From Ruminococcus sp. (lineage in GTDB: Bacteria > Bacillota > Clostridia > Oscillospirales > Ruminococcaceae), in the NCBI GenBank assembly GCA_031262225.1, contig JAISIC010000001.1, positions 1 through 56,083 on the forward strand: DNA of 56,083 nucleotides, in the 5' to 3' direction. The notes below the pieces were generated by a model. It did no database searches, was not told the origin of the DNA, and saw only the letters and a program-made list of their open reading frames with translations. Position numbers and translations under genes: made by a program. Below, one piece after another: positions 41,411-49,783 of this stretch. The stretch's first letter is position 1. Every line of letters starts with the position of its first letter.

Positions 41411-41439
41411 TTGACTTTTCTAATTATTTATATTATAAT
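41411..41439 (+). promoter_or_regulatory. Sigma-A promoter for the epimerase-SDR operon
   Basis: TTGACT (41411-41416), 17-bp spacer, TATAAT (41434-41439), 46 nt before the ATG of the epimerase gene. Confidence 0.75.
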
Positions 41440-41485
41440 GTATGGAGAATCTTGTCCTTAAAAACTGTAATATAGAGGAAATGAA

Positions 41486-42496
41486 ATGAAAATTCTATTC
41501 ATTGGCGGAACGGGTACGATAAGTACGGCTATATCAAAGAAACTGCAAGCTCACGGCGATGAGCTTTATCTTCTCAATCGCGGAAGCAGAAACGATATAA
41601 TCCCCGGTGCAAAACAGATTATAGCTAATATTTATGACGAAGCTGATGTTGCAAAGAAGATTGAGGGAATGTATTTTGACGTTGTGGCGGAGTTTATAGC
41701 CTTTGGCGTATCAAGTTTGGAACGTGACTACAGGCTCTTTAACGGTAAATGTTCACAATTTATCTTTATATCGAGTGCTTCGGCATATCAAAAGCCCGTC
41801 GGACACTATCTTATAAATGAATCCACCCCCCTTCATAATCCGTATTGGGAATACTCCCGCAATAAAATAGCCTGTGAAGACTACCTTAATTCCGTTTACC
41901 GCAAAGACGGTTTCCCGATAACGATAGTTCGCCCCTCTCACACATACGACGAAAGAAGCGTACCGCTGGGCGTCCACGGAAGCAAAGGATCATATCAGGT
42001 TATAAAGAGAATCATCGACGGAAAGCCCGTTATAATCCACGGCGACGGCACATCGCTTTGGACTATGACACACAACAGTGATTTTGCTGACGCTTTCATC
42101 GGGCTTATGGGTAACCAAAAAGCTATCGGCGAAGCTGTACAGATAACCTCCGACGAGTCACTTACATGGAACCAGATTTATGATGCAATCGGCTCTGCTT
42201 TAGGCAAAGAGGTAAAGCGTTACTACGTTCCGAGTGACCTTTTGGCGAAAACTTCCGACTACGACTTTGAAGGCGGGCTTATCGGAGATAAAGCGGCATC
42301 TGTTGTCTTTGACAATTCAAAGGTGAAACGTCTTGTTCCCGGATTCTGTGCGAAGAAAAGTTTCAAAGATGGTGTCAAAGAAGCAATAGACTTCGTTTTA
42401 TCTCATCCTGAATATCAAATTGAAGACCCCGAATTTGACTTATACTGCGATAAACTTATAGAAAAGCTTGACGCTGTTATTGAAAACTTTAAGTAA
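41486..42496 (+). CDS. NAD-dependent epimerase/dehydratase family protein
   Basis: A 336-residue extended short-chain dehydrogenase-like protein. The N-terminal dinucleotide site is MKILFIGGTGTISTAISKKL (GGTGxIS form), and the region FIFISSASAYQKPVGHYL with YWEYSRNKIACEDYL gives the Ser and YxxxK (YSRNK) catalytic arrangement. The middle part (TIVRPSHTYDERSVPLGVHG, HGDGTSLWTMTHNSDFADAF) is typical of sugar-nucleotide epimerase-like proteins often found in Clostridia. Substrate unknown. AGAGG lies before the ATG. It leads a five-gene unit with two SDRs, an acyltransferase-like membrane protein and a lipoprotein. Confidence 0.82.
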   Translation: MKILFIGGTGTISTAISKKLQAHGDELYLLNRGSRNDIIPGAKQIIANIYDEADVAKKIEGMYFDVVAEFIAFGVSSLERDYRLFNGKCSQFIFISSASAYQKPVGHYLINESTPLHNPYWEYSRNKIACEDYLNSVYRKDGFPITIVRPSHTYDERSVPLGVHGSKGSYQVIKRIIDGKPVIIHGDGTSLWTMTHNSDFADAFIGLMGNQKAIGEAVQITSDESLTWNQIYDAIGSALGKEVKRYYVPSDLLAKTSDYDFEGGLIGDKAASVVFDNSKVKRLVPGFCAKKSFKDGVKEAIDFVLSHPEYQIEDPEFDLYCDKLIEKLDAVIENFK

Positions 42497-42553
42497 ACGT
42501 ATAATTTTTACAAATCGGGAAAAATTATAAAAAAAGAAAGACAGGTTTTTGTC

Positions 42554-43294
42554 ATGGTTGATGTTAAAGGAAAATGGGCACTCGTAACCGGCGGTGCAAG
42601 AGGTATCGGTGCTCTTGTTGCGACATTTATGGCGGAGCACGGTGCAAATATAATAATTCAGAGCCGTTCGCTCGAACATAATCAAAAGATAATCGACAAG
42701 CTCACCCCCCTTGGTGTGCAGTGTAAATCTGTAGCGTGCGATCTTCAAAACCCCGATGCTGTACAGGCTATGCTTATTGAAATTGATTCTTTCGGTGTTG
42801 AAGTGGATTTTGTTTTCAATAATGCCGCTGTTCAGATCGCTTACAGGACAAACCCTTTCGACACACCTGTAGCAGACTTTGTTGACAGCTTTTATATCAA
42901 CACAATTGCCCCCGCTTTTATCTGTTATCACTTCCTCCCGAAGATGCAGAAAAAAGGCTTCGGCAGAATAATCAACACCACAAGCGGCATAGATAAAGAG
43001 CCGCAACAGGCAGGATATTCCGCTTCAAAGGCGGCGCTTGACAAATTCACCCGCGATCTCGGAACTATGGTTGAGGGAACGGATGTTATCATAAGCCTGA
43101 CCGATCCGGGTTGGTGCAGAACAGACCTTGGCGGACAGGGTGCTCCCAACGCTCCCGAGTCGGCAATCCCCGGCGTTGTTGTCGGTGCATTCGTAAACGA
43201 TAAAAAAAGCGGCAGACTCTTCGTCGCAGGACGTTTCCACAACCTTGACCTTGAAAAAGCTGTTGAAGTTGCAGAAAGTCTCACAAGGGATTAA
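42554..43294 (+). CDS. SDR-family NAD(P)-dependent oxidoreductase
   Basis: A 246-residue classical SDR. Cofactor loop: WALVTGGARGIGALVATFMA (TGxxxGIG); VDFVFNNAAVQIAY (NNAA); catalytic Ser in IINTTSGIDKEP and Tyr-Lys in GYSASKAALDKF; then LTDPGWCRTDLGGQGAPNAP, the PG-T region. The C-terminal part (KKSGRLFVAGRFHNLDLEKA) differs from FabG. Substrate not deducible. It follows the epimerase gene after 57 nt and is 3 nt from the next gene, consistent with one transcript. Confidence 0.87.
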   Translation: MVDVKGKWALVTGGARGIGALVATFMAEHGANIIIQSRSLEHNQKIIDKLTPLGVQCKSVACDLQNPDAVQAMLIEIDSFGVEVDFVFNNAAVQIAYRTNPFDTPVADFVDSFYINTIAPAFICYHFLPKMQKKGFGRIINTTSGIDKEPQQAGYSASKAALDKFTRDLGTMVEGTDVIISLTDPGWCRTDLGGQGAPNAPESAIPGVVVGAFVNDKKSGRLFVAGRFHNLDLEKAVEVAESLTRD

Positions 43295-43297
43295 CTC

Positions 43298-44053
43298 ATG
43301 TCATTAAAGTTACCGGAAGCTTTTGACCGTCAAAACCGCGTTTTTGCCATCGATGCACTTCGCGGTTTTGCAATGGTCTACATAATGCTATACCATCTGT
43401 TTTACGACCTTTTTCACTTCTCGAATATAAGACTCGCCTTCTTCTTTACCGATTGGTGGGAAGTTTTGCATATTGTTTTTGTGTCGCTCCTTTTTATTGT
43501 TTCGGGCATAAGTACACATTTTTCGCGAAATTCATTAAAACGCGGCGTTATTGTCTTCTTCTTGGGACAACTAATAACCCTTGTTACTGCCGTTGCCGTA
43601 AATATAACAAATAACAAAAATTTGCTGATAGTATTCGGCGTTTTGACATTCATCGGGCTTTCGATGATGATATATTCGCTTATTCGACCGGGTATTGAAA
43701 AGCTTAAAATACCTTGGATAACATTATTTATTATTTCGATAATTCTTTTCGTTGTTTTTTTGATATATCCGCCGCATAGTTTCATCTCGTCCAATAATAA
43801 TTGGCTATATCCTCTCGGCATATTAGGTTCAGGATTTTTCTCTGCAGACTATTTTCCTCTTGTCCCCTATTTTTTCATCTTCCTTGCGGGAACTGCACTT
43901 GCTGCTCCGATTATTTCTAAAAAATTCCCGCAGTTTTTTTACCGGCTTCGCATTAAGCCGCTTGAATTTATCGGCAGACATTCATTGCTTTTTTATATAG
44001 TACATCAGCCTGCAATTATAGTTATCCTGTTCTTATTAAGTGGGGTGATTTAA
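43298..44053 (+). CDS. Membrane protein of the HGSNAT-like (heparan N-acetyltransferase) family
   Basis: A 251-residue integral membrane protein with about seven hydrophobic segments. The start FAIDALRGFAMVYIMLYHLFYDL carries the conserved D-RG motif of the HGSNAT_cat/DUF1624 family and the histidine in its first helix. FLIYPPHSFI, WLYPLGILGSGFFSADYFPL and EFIGRHSLLFYIVHQPAIIVI follow, the last with a second conserved His, as in members of this family. They are thought to transfer acetyl groups across the membrane from acetyl-CoA, but bacterial substrates are unknown. Lies within the SDR operon, separated by 1-3 nt on each side. Confidence 0.8.
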   Translation: MSLKLPEAFDRQNRVFAIDALRGFAMVYIMLYHLFYDLFHFSNIRLAFFFTDWWEVLHIVFVSLLFIVSGISTHFSRNSLKRGVIVFFLGQLITLVTAVAVNITNNKNLLIVFGVLTFIGLSMMIYSLIRPGIEKLKIPWITLFIISIILFVVFLIYPPHSFISSNNNWLYPLGILGSGFFSADYFPLVPYFFIFLAGTALAAPIISKKFPQFFYRLRIKPLEFIGRHSLLFYIVHQPAIIVILFLLSGVI

Positions 44054-44054
44054 T

Positions 44055-44753
44055 TTGGCTGAAACGGTTGTTATAACGGGTGCTTCAAGAGGTATAGGGC
44101 TTGCCTGTGCAAAGCTTTTCGTATCGAAAGGATACACGGTTGTCGGAAGCTTTCTTAATACTGATATTCGGTCAGATACAATAGATTTTTTCCGTGCCGA
44201 TATGTCTTCCTCCGATGATATAAAGAGATTATCAGAATATGTACAGAGCAAATACGGCGGTGCGGATATTCTGATAAATAATGTCGGTATCGCAGAACAA
44301 AAACTTATTTTTGATATAACCGAATCCGATTATGACAGAATGATGAACATAAATGCAAAAAGCCATTTTCTTTGCTGTAAAGAATTTTTGCCGTATATGA
44401 TTTCACAAAAGCATGGTTCGATTGTTAATATTTCATCAATCTGGGGTATAACGGGTGCATCGTGCGAAGTTTCTTACAGTATGTCAAAAGCGGCTGTAAT
44501 CGGGCTTACAAAGGCTCTTGCAAAGGAAGTCGCACCATCCGGAATACGCGTCAACGCCGTCACTCCCGGAGTTATTGACACCGACATGAACGGCAATCTT
44601 TCCGATCTTGACAAAAAAGAAATTATCGAAAACACCCCCCTATCCCGGCTCGGCACGGCATCGGATATCGCAGAAGCAGTTTATTTTTTGGCAAGTAAAC
44701 ATTCATCATTTATCACAGGACAAGTTTTAACCGTTGACGGAGGGTTTATATGA
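44055..44753 (+). CDS. SDR-family oxidoreductase (FabG-like)
   Basis: A 232-residue short-chain dehydrogenase beginning at a TTG with GGGGTGA upstream. TVVITGASRGIGLACAKLF is the NADP-binding motif, DILINNVGIAEQKL the NNVG structural motif, SIVNISSIWGITGASCEVSY the catalytic Ser region, YSMSKAAVIGLTKALAKEV the YxxxK, and RVNAVTPGVIDTDM plus SSFITGQVLTVDGGFI close the protein, all as in 3-oxoacyl-ACP reductases. It is slightly shorter than FabG proper and is not in a fatty-acid gene cluster, so another hydroxy/keto substrate is possible. Its end overlaps the lipoprotein gene by four bases. Confidence 0.88.
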   Translation: MAETVVITGASRGIGLACAKLFVSKGYTVVGSFLNTDIRSDTIDFFRADMSSSDDIKRLSEYVQSKYGGADILINNVGIAEQKLIFDITESDYDRMMNINAKSHFLCCKEFLPYMISQKHGSIVNISSIWGITGASCEVSYSMSKAAVIGLTKALAKEVAPSGIRVNAVTPGVIDTDMNGNLSDLDKKEIIENTPLSRLGTASDIAEAVYFLASKHSSFITGQVLTVDGGFI

Positions 44754-46681
44754 AAAGAATATCATCTTTTATCGTTGCTGTATTACTGCTTTTGTGTGCT
44801 TGTAACTATGTTGAACCGCCGAAATCCGCCGTTGCCGAAGATACATCCGCCGAAACATATATTTCAATAATAGATGATATTGAAACTACAATAGAAGAGA
44901 CAGAAACGGAAACAAAAATTGAAATCAATTCAGATTACACTTTTGAAGCCGCTGATGAAGAAAATACATATTATCTCACAAATATAAGCGGAGAGTTTAC
45001 GAAAATTACCGATTTCAGTGTCATTGCGGATTATGCCGATGCTACAAGCATTCCGAAAAGACGTATCGAAGTTTATTTTGACGATCGCGAATACCCTTTA
45101 TTTATTGATTATATAGACGGAAAAGCCGATCTTGAAAACGTCAATATATATTTTAATCCTCTTACAGAAGATATACCGGAAATAGCTATACCTCTTTCGC
45201 CGAATGAATCATGTAAAATTGTTCTAATAACTCCATATGAAATAAAACTGCCGGAAGCTTCGGAAGTTTCGTACAAACTGACGCCGCCGAAATATACTCA
45301 TAACGACTACGGACTATATTTTGATAATTATTGGAACGATGAAACAGGAGAGACCAAAACAATTATATACAGAACCGACGGTAAAAGCATAACGACAAAG
45401 GAAAGAATGTATGATTATATAAACTACAGTCTTGACCGCACAAAAGCAGCATTTAACCAATCGGCGGATTATCAGCTTTTCTATATCTCAGCAGTACATA
45501 TGGAGCCGATTTTTATTGATTATCATGTAAGATATTTCAAGATGGCAATTTCCGGCAATGGTATAGCATACACAGACAGTGAAATGTCAAATGATTATCT
45601 TTATTTATGGGATGGCAAAGTAAAAACGAAGATAACAGAAAAATGTTATGACCCGGATGAATTTTTCATCTCGCCTGATGGTCAAGGAGTTCTGTATAAA
45701 GAATACAAGGACAATGCGTTAGGATTTTATTATTACGAAAACGGCAAATCGACTTTCGTAGGTAAAAATTTTGAGCCCATTGCCTTAGCAGATGATGGTT
45801 ACATTTACTATGAAGAGGATAACGCACTTTATATTCAAAAAGGCAATGACACCGAGAACAGAATCACACTTTTGGAAAACAAAGATAAGAATTTACGTTA
45901 TACATATGGTTTCAATAAAGACTTGACCGAAATGATTTTTGAATCAGACAACAAATTCTATATTGTTAAAGATTTTGACACAATAATCCCGATTTCAGAT
46001 AATTTTGATTTTATTGACGGATATAATATCTTCCCGGTTAATACAGCACGTGACGATAGCGAAAACATATACGGTATTGACTCTTTTGCCGGGACTATTT
46101 ACCTTAGTTTCGATCGGAATATCTACTGTTTTGATGATAACTTTAATCTACAAGTTTTGGTCAAAAACGCAGTTCCCCCGGAAGCTGAGCATTTATATAT
46201 GACCGACTATCAACTTTCTCGTGACGGCAGAGATCTTGTCGTTAAGAGTTATGGCGATCTTTATCATGTCGATCTGCAAAGCCCGAACACAATTGAAAAA
46301 TATGACATTAACGATAATGTCTCACATTTCGCTCTGACAGACGACGGAAAAGGATTATATTGTTTCACCGAAAAACAAGAATTGTGGTTTGCCCAAAGAA
46401 ACTCAGAACCGAGATTACTTGCATCAGACCTGCCTGAATATAACCTAAATCCGTATGATAATAACCATTGTCAAATCATAAACAATGATGAGATGTATTT
46501 CACAACCGGCGGTACTTTCTGTTATACCGACGGTAAAACGGTTGAGAAATTAACTCCTGACGATAAGTTTTATCTGGAAGTCATAGTTTACAGCGGTATT
46601 ATTTATTTATACGGGGGACACAACACAGATTACTCATATATTGTCTTTAATGACGGAACATTTATCGAAATGCAGGATTAA
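44750..46681 (+). CDS. Putative lipoprotein with beta-propeller-like repeats
   Basis: A 643-residue exported protein. Signal peptide MKRISSFIVAVLLLLCACNY ends in the lipobox LCAC with lipidated Cys18. A low-complexity Thr/Glu linker (residues about 28-60, ETTIEETETETKIEINSD) follows. From about residue 190 the chain is made of repeated WD40/TolB-like blades, for example KAAFNQSADYQLFYISAVH, ISPDGQGVLYKEYKDNALGF, ALADDGYIYYEEDNALYIQK and LSRDGRDLVVKSYGDLYHVD, suggesting a beta-propeller outside the cell. The function is unknown. It is translationally coupled (ATGA) to the SDR gene upstream. Confidence 0.72.
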   Translation: MKRISSFIVAVLLLLCACNYVEPPKSAVAEDTSAETYISIIDDIETTIEETETETKIEINSDYTFEAADEENTYYLTNISGEFTKITDFSVIADYADATSIPKRRIEVYFDDREYPLFIDYIDGKADLENVNIYFNPLTEDIPEIAIPLSPNESCKIVLITPYEIKLPEASEVSYKLTPPKYTHNDYGLYFDNYWNDETGETKTIIYRTDGKSITTKERMYDYINYSLDRTKAAFNQSADYQLFYISAVHMEPIFIDYHVRYFKMAISGNGIAYTDSEMSNDYLYLWDGKVKTKITEKCYDPDEFFISPDGQGVLYKEYKDNALGFYYYENGKSTFVGKNFEPIALADDGYIYYEEDNALYIQKGNDTENRITLLENKDKNLRYTYGFNKDLTEMIFESDNKFYIVKDFDTIIPISDNFDFIDGYNIFPVNTARDDSENIYGIDSFAGTIYLSFDRNIYCFDDNFNLQVLVKNAVPPEAEHLYMTDYQLSRDGRDLVVKSYGDLYHVDLQSPNTIEKYDINDNVSHFALTDDGKGLYCFTEKQELWFAQRNSEPRLLASDLPEYNLNPYDNNHCQIINNDEMYFTTGGTFCYTDGKTVEKLTPDDKFYLEVIVYSGIIYLYGGHNTDYSYIVFNDGTFIEMQD

Positions 46682-46738
46682 ATCATAAATTATTTTCAAA
46701 ATTCATATTATTCAATAAATAAAATAGGAGTTTTTACT

Positions 46739-47236
46739 ATGTCATTTACCAAAACCGATCTTCATAAACTTGATTTTAACCCGTTTGAGCAGATTAATTC
46801 GGGCTGCCTTATCACAGCAGGGACAATCGACGACTTCAACACAATGACAATAAGCTGGGGATTTGCAGGAATTATGTGGACAAAAGATGTTTTCAACACT
46901 GTTATCCGCCCGAACCGCTACACATATGAATTTGCTAAGAAACACGAGCTTTTTACAGTCAGCTTTTTGAAGGGCGAAGATGCCAAAAAAATACTCGCCT
47001 ATTGCGGTTCACACTCCGGGCGTGACGTTGACAAATGCAAAGAAACAGGGCTAACACCCGTAGAGATTGACGGAGCGGTTACATTTGCTCAAGCCGGACT
47101 TGTCCTTGTCTGTAAAAAGGTTTATATGCAGGAGATGGATATTGATGCTATCGCACCCGATTGCAGGAAATATTTAGGCGCTGATCCCGTTCACACCCAA
47201 TTTATAGGAGAAATCATCAGCTGTTACACTGCATAA
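46739..47236 (+). CDS. Flavin reductase-like protein
   Basis: A 165-residue protein of the flavin reductase-like FMN-binding fold. The motif NTMTISWGFAGIMWTKDVFN, then VIRPNRYTYEFAKKHELFTV, is the typical FMN/NAD contact sequence of this family in Clostridia, and HSGRDVDKCKETGLTPVEID is the usual C-terminal region. It likely transfers electrons from NAD(P)H to flavin or acts as a small-molecule reductase; substrate unknown. TAGGAG precedes the ATG; it stands alone between a 57-nt gap and a terminator. Confidence 0.85.
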   Translation: MSFTKTDLHKLDFNPFEQINSGCLITAGTIDDFNTMTISWGFAGIMWTKDVFNTVIRPNRYTYEFAKKHELFTVSFLKGEDAKKILAYCGSHSGRDVDKCKETGLTPVEIDGAVTFAQAGLVLVCKKVYMQEMDIDAIAPDCRKYLGADPVHTQFIGEIISCYTA

Positions 47237-47242
47237 AAGCTT

Positions 47243-47273
47243 AGGTATCTGAATATTTCAGATACCTTTTATA
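47243..47273 (+). terminator. Intrinsic terminator after the flavin reductase gene
   Basis: Perfect 11-bp stem AGGTATCTGAA / TTCAGATACCT with a 3-nt loop, followed by TTTATATT. Confidence 0.85.
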
Positions 47274-47324
47274 TTGCAGTCATTAAATATTCATAGAAAA
47301 AGCTAATTTGTAATATAAATATTA

Positions 47325-47353
47325 TTGCTTTTAGTTGTAATTTGTGCTATAAT
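47325..47353 (+). promoter_or_regulatory. Sigma-A promoter for the sensory hydrogenase operon
   Basis: TTGCTT (47325-47330), 17-bp spacer, TATAAT (47348-47353), 34 nt before the ATG at 47388. No second promoter is obvious further down, so the genes through 53583 may be one long operon. Confidence 0.65.
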
Positions 47354-47387
47354 TGAATCTGATAAATTATATATATTGAGGAAATTT

Positions 47388-47747
47388 ATGACCGTTAGGG
47401 ATATTAAAAATCTGTTATCATGCGAAACCCTTTGGGGCGAGGAACTCCTTGACCGCAAGGTTCACACCGCCTGCGGGGCAGATATGATGAGTGATGTGCT
47501 TGCTTTTGTTAAAGATCAGTCGGTTCTCATAACCGGGCTTGTCAACCTCCAGACCGTCAGAACTGCGATGATGATGGATATTGTCTGTATCGTCTTTGTC
47601 AGAGGTAAAGTTCCGGCGAAAGAAGTTATCGACCTTGCCGCCGACAATGACATAATAATCCTCTCAACCTCACAGCTTATGTTTGAATCGTGCGGAAAGC
47701 TTTACGGTGCAGGGCTCAGCGGAGGTAAGCATAAAAATGAATCTTAA
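47388..47747 (+). CDS. DRTGG-domain protein, first of the sensory hydrogenase cluster
   Basis: A 119-residue protein consisting of one DRTGG-type alpha/beta domain: MTVRDIKNLLSCETLWGEEL, SDVLAFVKDQSVLITGLVN and ADNDIIILSTSQLMFESCGKL. Such domains accompany [FeFe]-hydrogenase-like sensor proteins and HPr-kinase-like genes in Clostridia; ligand binding is assumed but unproven. The frame is open to 47325 in the promoter, but the ATG at 47388 has GAGGAA upstream. The stop overlaps the ATPase gene by 11 nt. A second DRTGG protein is encoded at 49442. Confidence 0.82.
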   Translation: MTVRDIKNLLSCETLWGEELLDRKVHTACGADMMSDVLAFVKDQSVLITGLVNLQTVRTAMMMDIVCIVFVRGKVPAKEVIDLAADNDIIILSTSQLMFESCGKLYGAGLSGGKHKNES

Positions 47748-48153
47748 TTTCACATATGATGTTGACTCCGAAGATTTTACAAGAGCCGGCGAAGCTTCGG
47801 CTGACATAAAAAAGAAGCTCAAAAAGATGAATGTACCGCATGAAGCGGTGCGAAAAGTCGCAATAGCAATGTATGAAGGCGAAATCAACATGGTTATCCA
47901 CGCAAATGGCGGCGTTATTACCGTCAGCGTGAACGAAGACTCGATAACAATGGTTTTAGCCGACAAAGGACCGGGTATTCCCGATGTTGAAAAGGCTATG
48001 CAGGAGGGTTTTTCAACCGCTCCCGATAATATCAGAGCTCTGGGCTTCGGCGCCGGAATGGGGCTTCCGAACATGAAAAAATACACCGACGAAATGCATA
48101 TTGACACTGAAATCGGCGTTGGTACGACCGTAACAATGAAGGTAAATATATAA
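47737..48153 (+). CDS. GHKL ATPase, anti-sigma-factor (RsbW/RsbT-like) kinase
   Basis: A 138-residue protein with the serine-kinase form of the GHKL ATPase fold. N box: VRKVAIAMYEGEINMVIHAN; G1: MVLADKGPGIPDVEKAM; G2: ALGFGAGMGLPNMKKYTDEM with the end TEIGVGTTVTMKV. The chain is the length of RsbT/RsbW proteins, and a switch function with a partner phosphatase or STAS protein is plausible, but none is encoded next to it. The ATG at 47737 has GGAGG ten bases upstream. It is followed after 16 nt by the hydrogenase-like gene. A related ATPase sits inside the other hydrogenase operon (30259). Confidence 0.85.
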   Translation: MNLNFTYDVDSEDFTRAGEASADIKKKLKKMNVPHEAVRKVAIAMYEGEINMVIHANGGVITVSVNEDSITMVLADKGPGIPDVEKAMQEGFSTAPDNIRALGFGAGMGLPNMKKYTDEMHIDTEIGVGTTVTMKVNI

Positions 48154-48169
48154 CCCTTGGAGGGTGGAT

Positions 48170-49426
48170 GTGGCAAAGTTTAATTCTGTAAGGCTTGACC
48201 CGGATAAGTGCATGGGGTGCATAAACTGCATCAAACGCTGTCCCACACAAGCTATACGCGTTCGCGAACGCAAAGCATATATAATATCTGACTTTTGCAT
48301 TGACTGCGGCGAATGTATCAGAATATGTCCGCACCATGCAAAGCTCCCGGTATATGACCCGTTGTCGGTTATGGCAAATTATGAATACACCGTGGCACTC
48401 CCTGCACCGACGCTTTATGCACAGTTCAATAATCTTGAAGACACCGACATTGTGCTTAATGCACTCTTAAAGGTAGGCTTTGACGATGTATATGAAGTTT
48501 CGGCAGGTGCTGAAATTGTCAGCGAAGTTTCAAGAAAATATATCGTCAGTCACCCCGAAGGCAGACCGTTTATATCAACTGCCTGTCCCTCGGTAGTAAG
48601 GCTTGTCAGGGTTCGTTTCCCGAACCTTATCGAACACCTTCTGCCCATATCTTCACCCATGGACGTTGCGGCTATATTTGCCAGACGGAGAGCTATGGAG
48701 AAAACAGGATTACCGGCAGATAAAATCGGTATAATATTTATATCACCCTGCCCTGCGAAGATGACTTCTGTCAAAGCTCCCATAGGTATCGGACGCTCCG
48801 AAGTTGATGCGGTTGTAGCGATTAAGGAAATATACCCGATGCTTCTGCCGCTTATGAGCGATTCAAAAGAAAATCAAGATATTGCGGATTCCGGCAAGAT
48901 CGGTATCAGCTGGAGCAAGAGCGGCGGCGAAGCAAGTGGACTTCTAAACGACAACTACCTTGCAGCTGACGGCATTGAAAATGTTATTCAGGTTCTTGAT
49001 GACCTCGAAGATGAAAAGATATCCCAGCTTGACTTTATCGAGCTCAACGCCTGTCCGGGAGGATGTGTCGGCGGAACTTTGACCGTTGAAAACCCTTATG
49101 TTGCACGAGCGAAGATAAACCATCTGAGAAAATATATGCCTGTTTCAAAGGGGCATGACACAAGCGATACAAACGCAATCTTCATCGACCGAGAAATTGA
49201 TTATCTCCCCGTTTTCCGTATCGGGGAAGACATGAAAGACAGCATTCAGAAGATGGCGGCAATTGACGCTCTTCAAAAGCGATTCCCCGGGCTTGATTGC
49301 GGAGCCTGCGGTGCACCTACCTGCAGAGCCCTTGCCGAAGACGTTATCATGGGACGTGCAGACGAAAACGATTGCATCCATCTGCTTAAAGGTTATATCA
49401 GTAAACTTTCAAAGCAGTATCAATAA
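48170..49426 (+). CDS. Sensory-type [FeFe] hydrogenase-like protein (HydS/HsfB)
   Basis: A 418-residue protein. Two [4Fe-4S] ferredoxin motifs (CMGCINCIKRCPTQAI and CIDCGECIRICPHHAK) precede an H-cluster domain with degenerate motifs: L1 FISTACPSVVRLV (one Cys before Pro, the preceding residue Ala), L2 IFISPCPAKMTSVK and L3 ELNACPGGCVGGTL. A further four-Cys cluster (LDCGACGAPTCRALAEDVI) ends the protein. All four H-cluster cysteines are recognisable, but the neighbouring proton-relay Cys is missing, as in sensory hydrogenases of group C. No PAS domain is visible. The start is GTG 48170, with GGAGG six bases before it; GTG 48164 is an alternative. Flanked by ATPase and DRTGG genes, it is likely a redox or H2 sensor. 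Confidence 0.86.
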   Translation: MAKFNSVRLDPDKCMGCINCIKRCPTQAIRVRERKAYIISDFCIDCGECIRICPHHAKLPVYDPLSVMANYEYTVALPAPTLYAQFNNLEDTDIVLNALLKVGFDDVYEVSAGAEIVSEVSRKYIVSHPEGRPFISTACPSVVRLVRVRFPNLIEHLLPISSPMDVAAIFARRRAMEKTGLPADKIGIIFISPCPAKMTSVKAPIGIGRSEVDAVVAIKEIYPMLLPLMSDSKENQDIADSGKIGISWSKSGGEASGLLNDNYLAADGIENVIQVLDDLEDEKISQLDFIELNACPGGCVGGTLTVENPYVARAKINHLRKYMPVSKGHDTSDTNAIFIDREIDYLPVFRIGEDMKDSIQKMAAIDALQKRFPGLDCGACGAPTCRALAEDVIMGRADENDCIHLLKGYISKLSKQYQ

Positions 49427-49441
49427 TAAGAAGGAATAAAA

Positions 49442-49783
49442 ATGACCCTAACCGAGTTAATATCAAAGCTTGACGAGCGTTTCACTATTATAAATCTATC
49501 CGATGATGCAGACCAAAGACAGCTTTCAAAAGTATTCTGCTGTGACCTTCTGTCTTTTGCAATGGCACGAAATCCTGCCGATTCGGTTTGGGTGACAGTC
49601 ATGGGGAATGTCAATACCATCGGTGTAATGTCGCTTACCGACGGAGCTGCTGTTATCATCGCCGAAAACGCCGCTATAGATGAAATCGCCGCAAAAAAGG
49701 CTGTGGAGCAGAATATAGCGGTAATAAAAACGGCTCTGCCTGTCTTTGAAACGGCTTTAACCATACACGAACTGATAAAATAA
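49442..49783 (+). CDS. DRTGG-domain protein, second copy
   Basis: A 113-residue single-domain protein (MTLTELISKLDERFTIINLS; AMARNPADSVWVTVMGNVN; VMSLTDGAAVIIAENAAIDE; AVIKTALPVFETALTIHELI) resembling the first DRTGG protein of the operon. The predicted function is the same: small-molecule binding as part of the sensor module. The ATG overlaps the PHP gene by one base at its end (TAATG). Confidence 0.75.
   Translation: MTLTELISKLDERFTIINLSDDADQRQLSKVFCCDLLSFAMARNPADSVWVTVMGNVNTIGVMSLTDGAAVIIAENAAIDEIAAKKAVEQNIAVIKTALPVFETALTIHELIK

Noticed and set aside
42501..42528. Hairpin ATAATTTTT / AAAAATTAT between the epimerase and SDR genes
   Set aside because: A/T only, no T-run on the plus strand; too weak to call a terminator.
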